Part shown: positions 11,320 through 23,044 of the stretch, piece by piece
How the letters are laid out: every line of letters begins with the position of its first letter
Position numbering within the stretch: position 1 is the stretch's first letter
Origin: Persicaria tinctoria
Taxonomy: Eukaryota; Streptophyta; Magnoliopsida; Caryophyllales; Polygonaceae
Direction: 5' to 3'
Length of the DNA stretch: 64,000 nucleotides
Assembly: GCA_037127255.1 (NCBI GenBank)
Contig: JBANSL010000013.1
Span: 68,627,188-68,691,187, forward strand
The notes under the pieces: model-generated
Told to the model about the DNA's origin: nothing
Database searches by the model: none
The model's input: only the letters and a program-made list of their open reading frames with translations
Made by a program: the position numbers and the translations under genes

Positions 11320-13501
11320 TTACTACCCGCGCGTTTCGCGGCTTTTTAATTAATAAATTATATTTTTTTATTATATTTTTTTTATCTTAGTTGTTACTAA
11401 TAAATATGAGATTGTAATTTTTTGATTTTTTATTATTTTCAAAACATACAATTTGAAATTTTAGGCATGAAAACATGAATAAGATAACAAATTTCGCTCG
11501 TTCATTATTTAGATTTTTATTAGATATGATTTAATACAAATATATTCAAACTTCATCATATTAATAAGTTTTAAATTAATGAAAATAAAAATAATAAGTT
11601 TGAAATTAGATATGAAAATTTATCAATTTGATATAGTAATCCCGTTATATGCTAAAAGATTTGATATAAAGAAATATATATAATTAAATTAAATGTCACA
11701 TTCCGTCAAAGATTAGTATAGAATAAATAATTTGAAAAAAAAATTTTTTATCTTCAACGATTTCTTTATAATTTCTGTATTATATAGTAGTAAAATTCAA
11801 TGCTACAAACAAAATTTTTATATAACTCTGATAAATCATCTAATTTGAAAGTTTCAATATGATTCTCCAAATCCTAGAAAACTTGACTTTCTTTTTCATC
11901 AATTTATCTATTTTATTAGATGATCTAGTAGAGCAAAACAAAACTAAAATCTTCAAAATTAGAGAATTTCTACAATTTAAAAGTGTTGAAGGTGTTCTTA
12001 TAAATTTATAGTATGAAAATAATTTTGATGACTATTATATCAAATTTAAAATAATTTTATATATTGCAGATACAATAATAGAATTGTTTTTCAAAATATT
12101 CACCCAAAAATAAATATTTATCGAAATATTAACACTTTCAAATTATTTACAAAAATATTCATTTTTGTCAGATAAATCAGAAAAACGCGGCCTCAATACG
12201 CGTTTCATTCCCAAAATCCTGAAATTGAATTTTGGAAAAAAATCAACAAAAGAAACGCGGGTTTAAAACAACCTTTAATATAAGATCTTACCTCTTCATT
12301 CATCCATGAGAATCATTATTAGTATTAATTTTATTAACACGGTTGTATCTATTAGCCATTGCAAGAACTAAAAAATACACATGATACATATACCCGGTGA
12401 GATTTATGATCCGTAAAATAAATCAACAATAAAAATTTGTCAACTATAACAAAGATAATTACAATTACGTGTAGTGGATTACCTATTCGATGAACGTGGA
12501 GAGGCCGGGTAGATGCAATTGTCGATCAACTGTAAAGGGGTAGGTTGGTGGATGGTATACGTGGAGAGGGTAGATTAAGTTTTTTTTTACGTGGAGAGAG
12601 GGTAGATGTAAATTTTCAATGAGTGCATGTATTTATATATTGATTGGAATATTCTATCTTTAATTTCATAATTAGTTATTTATTATTAAATAATAAAATT
12701 AATTAAAGTTAAAATATTATCTTCATTCAGGTAAGATTTTTAACTTAGATATGAAGTATAAAAATATTACAAAAAATACTCTAAGATAAAATATTCTATT
12801 AAGATAGGTTAAAATTTTAGTTTACCCCAATTTGAACTAATCTATCTAAATATCTATAGTCTAAAAAATCAAATACATCCATATGGTTACAATTTGATCC
12901 CCACATCCATTAGTTATTTATTATTAAATAATAAAATTAATTAAAGGTAAAATATCAAATATGGTTACAATTTGATTTGATAATATGATAGCCGGCAAAA
13001 TATCCTATATTCTCCCAGATTAATTAGGCAAAGCTATTTTTAATTTAATATCCTATAGCCGGCAAAATATCTAATAATGTGTATAGATAGGCAAAATATC
13101 TAGTCAATGTGTATAGATATGTTTTACGTAATATGATTTGATTATGTAGAATCAATTGAAGAATTTTTTAACATAAATCATATTTTTTTAGTTAAAGCTA
13201 TTTTTAACTTAATATCCTATAGCCAGAAAATATCTAATCAATGTGTATTGATATGTTTTACGTAATATGATTTGACTATGTAGAATAAATTGAAGATTTT
13301 TTTAACTTAAAATATACAAACTTTATTGAAATTACACGTAGATAAATTGATTAGACAGTTGTATGAAATGGCTTGATTGGACATTCATTAATTGACGTGT
13401 CAAAGAAACGGGGCCAGAATTCACCAGAAAATTACACGTAGGCGAATCGCACCAGAGTCCACCACATAAGATTTCCACGCCTCTGTTTTAGTATTATACT
13501 A
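11320..13501. mobile_element. Helitron-like repeat, first unit
   Basis: The left end (ACTAGTATTACTACCCGCGC, then a GCG-rich palindrome) resembles plant Helitron 5' termini. The right end is GCC/CACGCCTCTG followed by TTTTAGTATTATACTAG, ending CTAG. The interior is AT-rich, noncoding and contains a short foldback-family fragment at 12110-12290. No helicase is seen. Classification rests on the ends only. Confidence 0.4.
12110..12290. repeat. Fragment of the CGCGGGTT foldback family
   Basis: The stretch from ACACTTTCAAATTATTTAC to AAACGCGGGTTTAAAAC parallels 47435-47500, the left arm of the foldback element at 47440-48350. It contains two AACGCG words with one spacer between. Confidence 0.5.
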
Positions 13502-15080
13502 GCGTAGACCCCGTCCCGTGTACGGAGAATACGTTAATCTAAATATAAATTATTTTTTCATTTAAAAAATAATATAAATAAAATTAGTTCGACATGTTAT
13601 ATATAATCTATATATCTTTAGATTCTCTCAAAATATAAATAAAATTCACATTTATAAGGTACTACGTAAAAGTTTTTTTTTTCTAATCTATGGTTAATTA
13701 AATCTCAAGTAATTTAATTAGATAGTTGATTTTTAAAAATATTTTAATATTCTTTTTTATTAAATATGTAGTATATATTTATTACATTAGTTTACTAAAA
13801 TATCTATGTACGGATGAATTGTGTCTACATATATGGCTATATAATAAAATAATTATTTACTAAAATATATGGCTATATATTTATTACATATATGAAAATT
13901 AGTTTTATTATTACTACTACTATGTTTAATTATATTGATATTGTTTTTTCCTTATATAATATTTACTCTTTTATAAGATATTCCATCTATCCAATTATAT
14001 GTGTTAATGGTAAAATAAAATAATTATTTTTATTAGATTTCTTTTTTGACGGGAGAAAGCTTTGCGAGACTCACACACGGGCCGCCACGTATGCAGATGC
14101 ACTCACACGCCGCCACGTAGGCACCAACGCATCGGTTTTAGTATATGTATATAGATAGATAAATGTATTTCAATCATATTTTTCTATATATACTTGATAC
14201 TTCATCCAAAAATTACAATTTTTATAGTTAGGAAATCTTATATTTTTTTTTTGTAAAAAAATTATATACTGCCAAAATGAACAATAAAAAAATTAAATGA
14301 GTGCATTAAAAATTGTTTATATATAAAAAATGACAAAAATAGATACCAATTATATATTTGAAATTATAGGATTCTTCACTTAAAAAAAGGATTCTTCTAG
14401 TATTGAAATCTTAAATTTTTAAAAAAGTTAAATATAGTAAATGAATAATATAAAAAAATCCAATTAGTAGATTATATATATTAATTAATTATTTCAAAAT
14501 TTTGTCAAAAAAGTTACCAATTATAACAGATATGGGTGTATATACAAATATTGAAATAAAGAAATAAAAGTTAAATATGTGACAATATAGGATACTTCAA
14601 CAAAAAAAACATACATTTTTTCTACTATTGAAAATTTAATTTTTTATATTGTAAATGGATATTGTAAAAAAAAAAAAAAGGAGTGCATTATAGTATAGTA
14701 TTTAATTGCTTATTTCAAAACTATGTCAAAAAATTTACCAATTATAAAAGATATGTATAGACAAATACGTCACTTATGCATTGAAATATTTAGATTTTAA
14801 AAGAAAAAAAATTACATGTAATATGTGAATAAAAAATTAAATTGAGTGGATTATAATATACTAATCCTTATTTAAAAATAATGTGAAAAAGTTACCAATT
14901 GTATAAAGATATGTATACAAAAATATTAAAATTGAGAAATAAAAGTTAAATATGTGGCATAATAGTCTAAATATGGCAAAAGCAAAATATAATTGGAAAC
15001 ATTTTTAGGCGGGAAAACTATTAACCAGAGGTCGCCACGTGTCCTAAGCAGCCATTACTTTAGTATTGTTTAGGATATTG
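13502..15080. mobile_element. Helitron-like AT-rich repeats, further units
   Basis: A second 5'-like end starts at 13502 (CGTAGACCCCGTCCCGTGTA). Two more 3'-like ends with the same layout follow: GCCACGTAGGCACC to TTTTAGTATATG (about 14110-14145) and GCCACGTGTCCTAAGC to TTTAGTATTG (about 15030-15070). The repeated order of ends suggests nested or tandem insertions of one family. The rest is AT-rich with no coding content. Confidence 0.35.
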
Positions 15081-15086
15081 ATTTTA

Positions 15087-15350
15087 TGTTATGATCCCAT
15101 ATATTGGGTATTGTATTAGATTAGAGAAGTTTAGGGTATAAAATACATTTATTGCTTTTTACATTGTAATTGGGTATGAAAGGAAATAATCAAATGTTTA
15201 CTCTTTACCTCCTAATCTCCATCCCTTCATCTCGTTCTCTCTTCCCTTCTTCCTCTATCTCACTGGACATTCATCTTCTTCCTCCCATTCCCCTTCTAAT
15301 CTCTCTCATTTTCTATTCAATTTCACAAAGATCCTATTAGGATTATAACA
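15087..15350 (+). repeat. LTR of truncated RRM-type LTR element (copy 2)
   Basis: It begins TGTTATGATCC and ends GGATTATAACA, an inverted terminal match, and is followed at once by a tRNA-Met-type primer site. A TATA-like GGGTATAAAATAC lies inside (15132-15145). Ends and layout match the LTRs at 44530-44761, 47213-47436 and 56873-57111. Confidence 0.75.
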
Positions 15351-15352
15351 TA

Positions 15353-15364
15353 TGGTGTCAGAGC
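15353..15364 (+). other. Primer-binding site (tRNA-Met type)
   Basis: TGGTGTCAGAGC differs at one base from the usual TGGTATCAGAGC and lies two bases after the LTR end. Confidence 0.75.
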
Positions 15365-15416
15365 GGTCGATTCCTCCAACCAATCGTTCGATTTTTTCAT
15401 GAATTTTGGATCAGCC

Positions 15417-15860
15417 ATGGACGGCGGTGACTGGCGGACTTGCTCGGCAATGGCGGAGTCGACAGTGGCAGAGTCTTTGTCCTCGGATTTGTAGCAGATT
15501 CAATGGCAAGAAACTCAACGAAAATTTTACGAAGTGCTCAATAAGACCCGAATTCAGCAAGGGTACGGTTGTCGCCTGTTAATCATCCTTCATTACGTTC
15601 AACGGAGAATCATGAATACAATCGATCGATGTTTTATCAAGATTCATGTAGAAGAATATCCAATCTCTTGCGAAATTCTGGAGCAAGTGTTCTCTGGATT
15701 CGGTGTGTTGGAGAGCGTTGAGAAGTTTGGTCCTTCAAAGAGGTTCCACTCGCAAGTCTTTTTTCAGAACAAGAAATCGGCAATCAAAGCATTCGATTCT
15801 CTCAATGGTCGGGACATCTATGACAATTGCTATCAGTTGGAGTTGTTCTTGGTAGAATAA
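15417..15860 (+). pseudogene. RRM protein of LTR element, copy 2 (truncated)
   Basis: An ATG at 15417 opens a frame with one TAG (15492-15494), then stays open to 15860. After an N-terminal helix-like part (WQETQRKFYEVLNKTRIQ) comes one RNA-recognition motif: FIKIHVEEYPISCEILEQVF as the first strand and helix, SQVFFQNKKSAIKAF as the RNP1 region, and GRDIYDNCYQLELFL at the end. The GR(D/N)IY..C.QL ending is characteristic of polypyrimidine-tract-binding-protein RRMs. The same protein, aligned along its length, is encoded at 46570-47139 on the other strand. Downstream sequence and the 3' LTR are missing; segment S3a begins at about 15885. Confidence 0.7.
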
Positions 15861-15884
15861 ATTGAGATGGAGCCTTGTCCATAA

Positions 15885-16120
15885 TATATTTAATCAATAT
15901 TATTGAATGAAAATAACTGCTTTTTAACTAATTATAAAAATTATCAATTTATAATTATTGGTTAGAAAATATAATTAATATAAAATTTAAGCATCAACAT
16001 AATTATAATTATATTAATTCTGATCCAATGCATGATTATTTTGAAAGTCATGTTTCATATATAAATTCAAAATATATAATCAAGTTATTAAAATTACCAT
16101 AAACTATACTTTAAGGGCCT
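15885..16120 (-). repeat. Segment S3a: inverted copy of sequence at 58500-59412
   Basis: The reverse complement is strongly similar to 58540-58621 joined to 59257-59412, and to 31780-32030. The 635-bp insertion of the 58.6-kb copy is absent here. It is AT-rich and noncoding. Confidence 0.8.
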
Positions 16121-16199
16121 GTTTGGATTCCAAATGCATTATACATACTTATAATGCAAAACGATAAGGCGGTGTTTGGTTAATACAATAGTGCATAAT

Positions 16200-16925
16200 T
16201 GTTTGTGGAATGGAATGAATAAAAAACTAGCCCCTAGGGCTTTATATATTTATAGTGCTCATCCCTTACAATCCAAGGAAAGAACAATTATATCTATATA
16301 TACTTCTGTCTATCTAAATCCTAAGATAAAACATTGGTAAATAAATTAAATAAAACAACTAAATTACGTCTTGGTAAATATGGAAATTAACTAAAGTGGA
16401 TAAAACATCTTCCAATTTGATAAAGATCTCTTCCTTAGTGTAGAAGAAAACCACACTCGGTATTGGGCTCGAATTCGACTCGGATTGTGTCTGTGGATCC
16501 ACTCGATATTGACCAAACCGGTCGATATCGACTCGGTTTCGGATTCGGTTCATCTTCACTCGAAATCGGCTCGAATTCGACGACAGTTTCACTCGATATC
16601 GACCATGATGGGTCGATATCGACTCCTTCAGTGTAGCTCTTGGGCGCTGAGTCAATTTCTAGCGATGTGTCCACTCGATATCGAGCGTGAGGACTCGTTA
16701 TCGACTGCTTTTTGTTTGATCGAAATACTGCCTAGCTCCTGCTTGATTTCTGGTCCTCAGCTCCCACTCGATATCGACTCGTTCTAGTTGATTTCGAGTG
16801 CTTTGATCAGCTTTCATCCTCTTCTCTGAATTGCTCGTAAAGTGTCTCGATTTCTGCAATATTAAACAAGAATTCGTGTAGATCTCCATAATTGACAAAT
16901 AAGTATAAACTACACAATTTCTACC
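16200..16925 (-). repeat. Athila-like LTR fragment
   Basis: It is colinear with 40900-41700: the CCCCTAGGGCTTTAT block, then AAATATGGAAATT, then a zone of CTCGATATCGAC palindromes (16480-16800), then GTGTAGATCTCCATAAT. The LTR ends are missing. Confidence 0.75.
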
Positions 16926-17526
16926 TTATTCAATCTTCTGGTACCTACAGAAAGGAAAAAAGAATTCAAAGTTCAACCTTCCACGAAGGGAAGATTAGGG
17001 AAATCCTATTGATTGCAGATTTTTTCAGACCATCAGTAAAGCATGGAAAAAGAGCTCGAATGGTACGATCCTTTCTCACCCTAGAACGAAGGGGGTGACC
17101 TCATTGTTCTTGTTCTGTGAAGATGCATTCTTATATGCTCCATTTTTTTCTCGTTGAGGCTAAACCTAAACATGTGCTTGAGAGATAGTTGTTCATACAC
17201 TAATAAGCCCCCCCCCCCCCCCCCCCCCCCCCCGCCCCTCACCCTCAGGAATCGCTTGGATCCATGAGTAAATCAAAAGCTGGATTTACATTCCATCTCA
17301 CCTAAATCACCCCATAAGGTTATAAGTTGCAACTGATTTCTATGGAAAATGTGAGCTTTCTTCGTACCAAAATAGAGGTCTTGTCACAAGTATACTATCT
17401 AGGAAAATAAGGGTTATAAGGAACCAAAACGATGACAAGTGTTGATTTGCTTTATGTTAATTATTTAGTTGTTTGACGATTTTGTTTTATTGTTATGGTT
17501 GTTTGTTACAATTTGAGTTTGAGTAG
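16926..17526. other. Unassigned sequence with a poly(C) run
   Basis: No coding assignment. A run of about 25 C (interrupted by one G) lies near 17209-17234. A 17094-17170 stretch looks coding-like but was not recognised. From ~17300 on it may be the 5' part of copia A. Confidence 0.3.
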
Positions 17527-18303
17527 GAGCAGGCTCATCAATTTATGATGGGTCTCGACGACACCTCCTATGCGACCATTCGATCGACTATTGTTGCTCA
17601 GGATCCGCTTCCACTCTCAACATGATCTACTCTCTCGCCGTTCAAGAGGAACATCTTCAATCCATTGCCAAGGATCGAGATGCTCACTCCAACTCCTTCG
17701 CTATGGCCGCTCGTCCTCCGTCTCGTCTTTCCTCCGACAAGACTGACAAGGTGGACAAAAGTGGCCTCCTTTACACCCACTGTGGTTGGTCTGGCCATGA
17801 TGTTTCCTCTTGCTTCAAGGTCATCGGTTTCCCCGACTGGTGGAATCACGGAAAATGAGTCATTGATCCCGTCACTGGTGCTCTTTCTGCTCATGACAAG
17901 GGCACTCCAGTCCCTGCTCCTCCGCCTACCCCATCCAAAGGCCTCATCCGGGGCTCAGTTATGCACACTGCGGTTTCCCATTCTACCTCCTCCTCGGGTT
18001 CTCAGCACTTGACCACCGCTGATCGTGACGCTTTTGGATATCAATCGTTTTTGACAATGATTGGGCTATGCTCTTTGAGAAGTTCAAGGACTTTCACTCT
18101 ACATCTTTTAATGACCGTATGTTAGGTATCATCTCTATTCCGTGGATCCTCAACCCCGGGGCTTCCTTTCACATGACCGGTGATAGTCATTTGCTTTGTG
18201 ACATAGTCGAGGTTCCACCCTGCCATATCAAATTTCCTAATGCGTCAATATCGACGGCTACACGGGCTGGTTCTCTTGATCTTTGTCCTAGTGTTGTTCT
18301 TGA
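17527..18303 (+). pseudogene. Copia A: gag C-terminus and protease start
   Basis: The frames read QFMMGLDDTSYATIRSTI and AQDPLPL, the conserved end of the copia gag core. A degraded zinc knuckle follows (THCGWSGHDVSSCF, first Cys lost). Then WILNPGASFHMTG appears, a retropepsin motif with Asp changed to Asn. Frameshifts lie near 17622 and 18060, and a TGA ends the 17622-17858 frame. It stops at SVVLDV, where copia B is inserted. Confidence 0.75.
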
Positions 18304-18369
18304 TGTAGAATAATGTAATTGATGTGAAGTCCTCCTTGAGGGTTTCATTCATTGATTAAACACACACAC

Positions 18370-18437
<68 letters not shown>

Positions 18438-18517
18438 ACACACACACATATATATATAGGTTACATTGGATTGGGCTTTAGGCCCACTATACAATATAAA
18501 GTCCATGTAATCTATCA
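18304..18517 (-). repeat. 3' LTR of copia B
   Basis: Same sequence as 21343-21468, but about 90 bp longer because of a (CA)n/(TA)n array at 18361-18458. Confidence 0.85.
18361..18458. repeat. (CA)n/(TA)n microsatellite
   Basis: A nearly pure CA repeat ending in a short TA run. It is absent from the partner LTR, which has only a short ACATATATATAG, so it expanded after insertion. Confidence 0.95.
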
Positions 18518-18580
18518 AACTCCCGCAGTCGAAAGTGGAGGGTCCCGTACAGTGAGACTGGACCGAAAATCAAGAAACAA

Positions 18581-19276
18581 CTAATGAGGTAAACCCTTGG
18601 TATATATATCAGCGTACTGATAGGAGGACGGGACATGTAGAACACGAACATGTCCAAGAGCAACCTTGTCCCGGACGAAGTGGAGATCGAGCTTAATGTG
18701 CTTCGTGCGCTGATGCTGGACTGGGTTGCTAACCAGATAGACGGAGGAGACATTGTCAGTGTAAAACAGGGTGGCCTTTTGAAGAGGGTAGCGGAGCTCA
18801 AGAAGGAGATTGTGCAGCCATGAGCACTCGGAGACAACGTTGGTGACGCCCCTGTACTCATCCTCGGCGCTAGAGCGAGAGACCACATACTGTTGCTTCG
18901 CGGACCAGGACACAAGGGTGCAGTTGAGGAAGACACAGTAGCCAGACGTGGAGCGACGCATGTTAGGACAACCACCCCAATTTGCATCAGTGTAAGCAAC
19001 GAGTTCAAGCCAAGAGGAAGGGGTGATCCTGGTGCCCAGCTCTAGGGTACCGCTGATGTATCGGATGATCCGCTTCAAGTCCTGAAAGTGCGGTTCCCTG
19101 GACGCATGCATGAACAGGCAGATCTGCTGAACGACGTAACTGATGTCTAGCCTAGTGAACGTAAGGTACTGCAGATAGCCATGCAAAAAGGCGTTCTTGA
19201 CATCCAGCTGATGAATAGCCCAATGACGCGACAAAGCTAAGCTCAACACCACTCGGATAGTGGTAAGCTTAACCAC
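18581..19276 (-). pseudogene. Copia B: reverse-transcriptase remnant and RNase H
   Basis: It begins with an RT segment (HQLDVKNAFLHG) and jumps directly to the RT thumb (RLDISYVVQQICLFM), so the YVDD catalytic core has been deleted in frame. RNase H follows with YTDANWGGC, RSTSGYCVFL, SWSAKQQ, RSSAEDEYR, and the C-terminal HVPSSYQYADIYTKGLP. A complete copy would give cDNA synthesis and RNA degradation in particles. This one cannot. Confidence 0.85.
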
Positions 19277-19299
19277 GGGGCTGAATGTCTCATCACAAT

Positions 19300-20265
19300 C
19301 AATACCTGCCTGCTGAGATCAACCGTTGACCACAATACGAGCTTTGTAGCGCTCCAATGACCCATCAGAGCGGAACTTGTGGCGTAATAGCCACATACAG
19401 CGAATGATGTTCGCCTCAGGAGGGCGAGGAACTAGAACCCAAGTACCATTCCTTGTAAGGGCCCCGTATTCGTCGAGCATAGACGCCTGCCAATTCGGGT
19501 CGAAGAGGGCTGTTTTGTGGGAGTTAGGGATAAGGGAAAGGGTGGTCGGGTGTGAGGTAGGAAGTATGTGGGAATCGGCGTGGACGGTAGGGGAAGGGGC
19601 GGAGGGCGTCGCACGATTCCGCGACCAAGGAAAGGAACCCGCGGCGGATTGATGTGCTGCGGCCGCGGCATCTGGGAGGATGGGAGGGGAAGCCAGGAGG
19701 AAATAGGGATAGGTTGGGCGGGGTGATGGGCGACGTTCATGGAGACGATGTGACGAGGTCTGAAGACACCGGAGATGTTGTGGGTGTGTGGTTTGGTGGT
19801 AGGCGGAGAGGGTGGCGGTGGGGGTGGTGTAGGGGGAGAGTTGGCGAGCGATGGTGTAGGGTAGTAGATGGTAGAATGTTTAGGAGATAGCAAGTGGTGG
19901 ATAAGGTGTGAGGCCAATAGGAAAGGGGAATAGATGCGTGGAAGAGGAGAAATCGCATCATGTTGGTAATGGTTCTGATGATTCGTTCAGCCTTGCCATT
20001 CTGTTGAGAAGTCTTTGTTGTCAAATTCATGGCCATTGTCACATTGGAAACATTTGATGGATGTTTGAAACTGTGTTTTGATGTAGGGATGAAATTTGAC
20101 AAAGATGGGAAACACTTGGGACTTGAAATGCAACGAGAATACCCATAAGAAATGACTATAATCTTCAAGAAACAAGAGGTAATACTTACGACCCTCCTTG
20201 CTAGGCACAGCAGAGGTCCAAATGTCACTATGAATGATATCAAAAGGAGCAAGGGTGGAGTTCAA
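19300..20265 (-). pseudogene. Copia B: integrase and linker, frameshifted
   Basis: Integrase core residues are visible in two overlapping frames: Asp in DIIHSDIW, Asp in CFQCDNGHEFDN, and Glu in QNGKAERIIRT. A frameshift near 19990 separates the second Asp from the Glu. A proline-rich linker (19440-19740) and the RT N-terminal region follow. Confidence 0.75.
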
Positions 20266-20301
20266 AGACCGTTGGAATGATAGTCTTGCATGTTTGCCTA
20301 A

Positions 20302-21264
20302 CTAATAGGAAGAGCATAAACTAGAGCGTAGCTCTTTATTATAGGTCACAAGACTCTGAGAACGGAGGATATCTAGAACGACATCATTGGGATGTCCCAA
20401 GCGTGCATGCCACAAGCAGGACGACGATGCCGAGAGGGCGACCAAGCACGACTGACTGGACGCAAGAGGTGGTGTGATAGGGTAGAGCTCCCCGGTGCTA
20501 TTACATCTCATGCGAGTAACCCCCGTAGTAAGATTGTTCATAGAGAAACCAAAGGGATCAAACGCAAGAGAAACGTTATTGTAAGTAGTGAACTGACGGA
20601 CAGAGATAAGGTTTTTGACAATCTTTGGGGCAATGAGGACATTGTTAAGGTGTAGTGGGTGGGTTGGGGTCTGTAATTTGGCGTGGACAATCCCCGAAGT
20701 AGCAAGACGACCACCATTGTCGACGATAATAGAGTGTGCATGGCCTTTAAAGGAAATAGATGAGAGGTTACATGAGAAGTTCGACATGTGGGAGGTGGCA
20801 CCAGTGTCCATGTACCAAGAAGAGTCGGGAGATGTCGGCTGCATAGCGGAGCAAGCGCGATGCCCATCAGGTGGAACATAGCCTTGATCAAACGATATCA
20901 GATAAGCCTGAGGACCGGCATGTCGAGGGGCAAAAAGACTGTTTTGCATCCAATGAGGGTTGAAGCCAGACAACGGGGACCATCGAGGGCCACCATTCCA
21001 CATAAGCTGCTGGTGTGGCTGAGATCTGCGGCTGCTGCGGCCGCAACCGCTGCATATGCCGCGACCGCCACTTATGATGTGCACGAAGCCTATCGATGGA
21101 GAGAACTCGTGAGCGAAGAGGGCAGGGGTGAGTAGGCGGCCATGGTGCAAAGAGAAGAGAGAGAAAGGCGAGAGAGGGATCGATGAGGGAGGCCGATCGG
21201 CGGCAGAGAGGGGTGGGCCGGTGAGGTGAGGGGAGAGAGAGAGAGTTCGGAAGCGAGGGGACAA
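20302..21264 (-). pseudogene. Copia B: protease and pre-integrase region
   Basis: The 320-residue frame has a poorly conserved N-terminus in place of gag. It then shows WYMDTGATSHMS (retropepsin, catalytic Asp kept), VLIAPKIVKNLISV, and LWHARLGHPN of the GAG-pre-integrase domain. The normal copia gag and its zinc knuckle were not found. A stop at 20302 separates it from integrase. Confidence 0.78.
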
Positions 21265-21342
21265 CGCCGGCGACGGTAAGAGGAGGCGTGGGGCGGGAGG
21301 ATCAAATTAGGGTTCCGTGAGAAAGAAAAGGTTGTGATACCA

Positions 21343-21468
21343 TGTAGAATAATGAAATTGATGTAAAGTCTTCCTTGAGGGTTTCATTCATTGATTAAAC
21401 ATATATATAGGTTACAATTGATTGGGCTTTAGGCCCACTATACAATATAAAGTCCATGTAATCTATCA
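21343..21468 (-). repeat. 5' LTR of copia B (126 bp)
   Basis: It runs from TGTAGAATAATG to AATCTATCA. The primer-binding site lies immediately below it (21331-21342). Confidence 0.85.
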
Positions 21469-21579
21469 CTTCACAATGTGTTACTTGTGTTAGGGCTCGA
21501 TTGTCACTTGCTATCTACTGCTTGCTTTTCGGGTGAGCTTTCTTGCCTTGTTATATCCTCTGATAAGCTACTTGTGATA
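21469..21579 (+). pseudogene. Copia A: short piece between two insertions
   Basis: It translates to HNVLLVLGLDCHLLST and onward to SDKLLVI, the segment after the copia protease. It ends in TGATA, the target duplication of the next element, and reading resumes in phase at 26991 with HDRTLTTLIGA. Confidence 0.8.
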
Positions 21580-23044
21580 TGATGAGCGGTTTTTAGTCGT
21601 CTGTAAACCGTATCAAAATAAAACTCAAACCTACAAACTAGTATAGCAAGCAAGTAAGAGGTCGATCCCACAGAGAATCAAGTATTCCTTTGCAAAGTGT
21701 ATTTACCAATTAGTAGAAAGGGGGGTTTTGGTTGATTGAGATTGAAAAGAAAACAAAATAAAATATAAACAAATAATGCAAAACAAATTAGAGAAGATCG
21801 CTCTACCTACAACTATCCACTTTATTTGGTTGAATTGATATTGTAACTTCCTCTTGTCCTTTTAGGTTTCCTATGAATGCCCTTGTCCCGACCTAATATA
21901 GTTACTAGTCCAATCAGTCCTAGAAACCCTTATCAATCGAACAGTCCCTAAAGAAGGATTTAACCCAATTGATAGCTTTAAGTTCAGAGATTGACCAAGG
22001 TATTTGCAGTCCCTAAAGAAGGATTTAACAACACATTCAACTTCCTACTCATTCAATTAGTTCAATCAGCCCTAAAGGAACAAGTTTGCCACTTGGGTTA
22101 AGGTTCGCAATCAGGAATCTACAAAACCCTAGCAATTGAATTGATTCTACCAAGTTGATCAGTCGAGATAGAATAAAACAATCAAACATTCAAGCACAAA
22201 GAAGTCGAAACATTCAATATAGGAAACAAGGAACAAGATTTAGAAACTCACAATCAATCCAAATAAAGCTTCAAATTGTAAGGAGAACGAAGAGAGTTTT
22301 AGTCGCCCATGGCGAACATCGCTCTCTCTCTAATTGTCTCAGTGTTCAATGAATAGAATGAATGATAAAGAAAAATAACATAAAAAGCCTAAAACAAACA
22401 TCCAAAGTCGGCCCAAAAGGAAACAACTAAAAACTAGGGTTTTCTTAAACTAAAACGGCGCGCGGCAGAGGTGCGGCGGCCGCGGCAAGAGGTGCGGCGG
22501 GCGCGGCACAGGAGCAGCGGCGGGCGCAGCTGAAATCGGCCCTCTGGCGGCGGGCACCGCAGGTGACAGCGGCGGGCGCGGCAACTTTTGCGGCGGGCGC
22601 TGCATTGGGTTTTCCCGAAAATTCCGTCTCGAATTAGCTCTCGACGTCAACATGAAAGTTGTAGCTCTCTGAAAGAGCTTTCCAACGCATGGTCATAATA
22701 GTCGATCGGACAACCGAGGCCTCCAGAAAGTGCAAAACAAGTTTAGCATGTCTGGCGACAACTTCTGCAGACTTGTTCTTCGTTTAGGTTCGCTTCTTCT
22801 TCTCAGGACCTCTTGAGATCTTCATGTAAGCTTCTTCGATCAACTAGACATTCTCATCCAATGCGTTATGAACCCATGTCTCCTCCTCGGATCCACGATT
22901 ACCTGAAATAATCAATAAAAGCGTGTAGATTCCGATTCCACCAACATAGAGAGCAAATATGCAAATTGTAATCAAATCATGGATGAAATGCATCTTAAAT
23001 AAGCTAAATGCAACCTATTATGCCTACCTAAATGCATGCTATCA
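21580..23044 (-). repeat. 3' LTR of element 3
   Basis: It starts TGATGAGCGG and ends ATGCATGCTATCA. A GC-rich block (22455-22610) of GCGGCGGGCGC-type repeats gives spurious Pro/Ala open frames. Confidence 0.95.

Larger units (their letters stand above)
18304..21468 (-). mobile_element. Ty1/copia element B, minus strand, inserted in copia A
   Basis: Short LTRs (18304-18517 and 21343-21468) share their whole sequence apart from a (CA)n expansion in the first. They start TGTAGAATAATG and end AATCTATCA. The flanks are CTTGA and CTTCA, a 4/5 match for a target duplication. A tRNA-Met-like primer site (rc TGGTATCACAAC) adjoins the 5' LTR and a purine tract (GCGGGAGTT) adjoins the 3' LTR. The coding region lacks the reverse-transcriptase centre. 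Confidence 0.85.

Noticed and set aside
16930..17240. Possible organelle-derived (NUMT) segment
   Set aside because: The text looks coding-like around 16960-17100, but I could not match it to any mitochondrial or plastid gene, so no claim is made.
22450..22653. 67-codon Pro/Ala frame, also at 26391-26594
   Set aside because: Present identically in both LTRs of element 3 and due to a GCGGCGGGC repeat.
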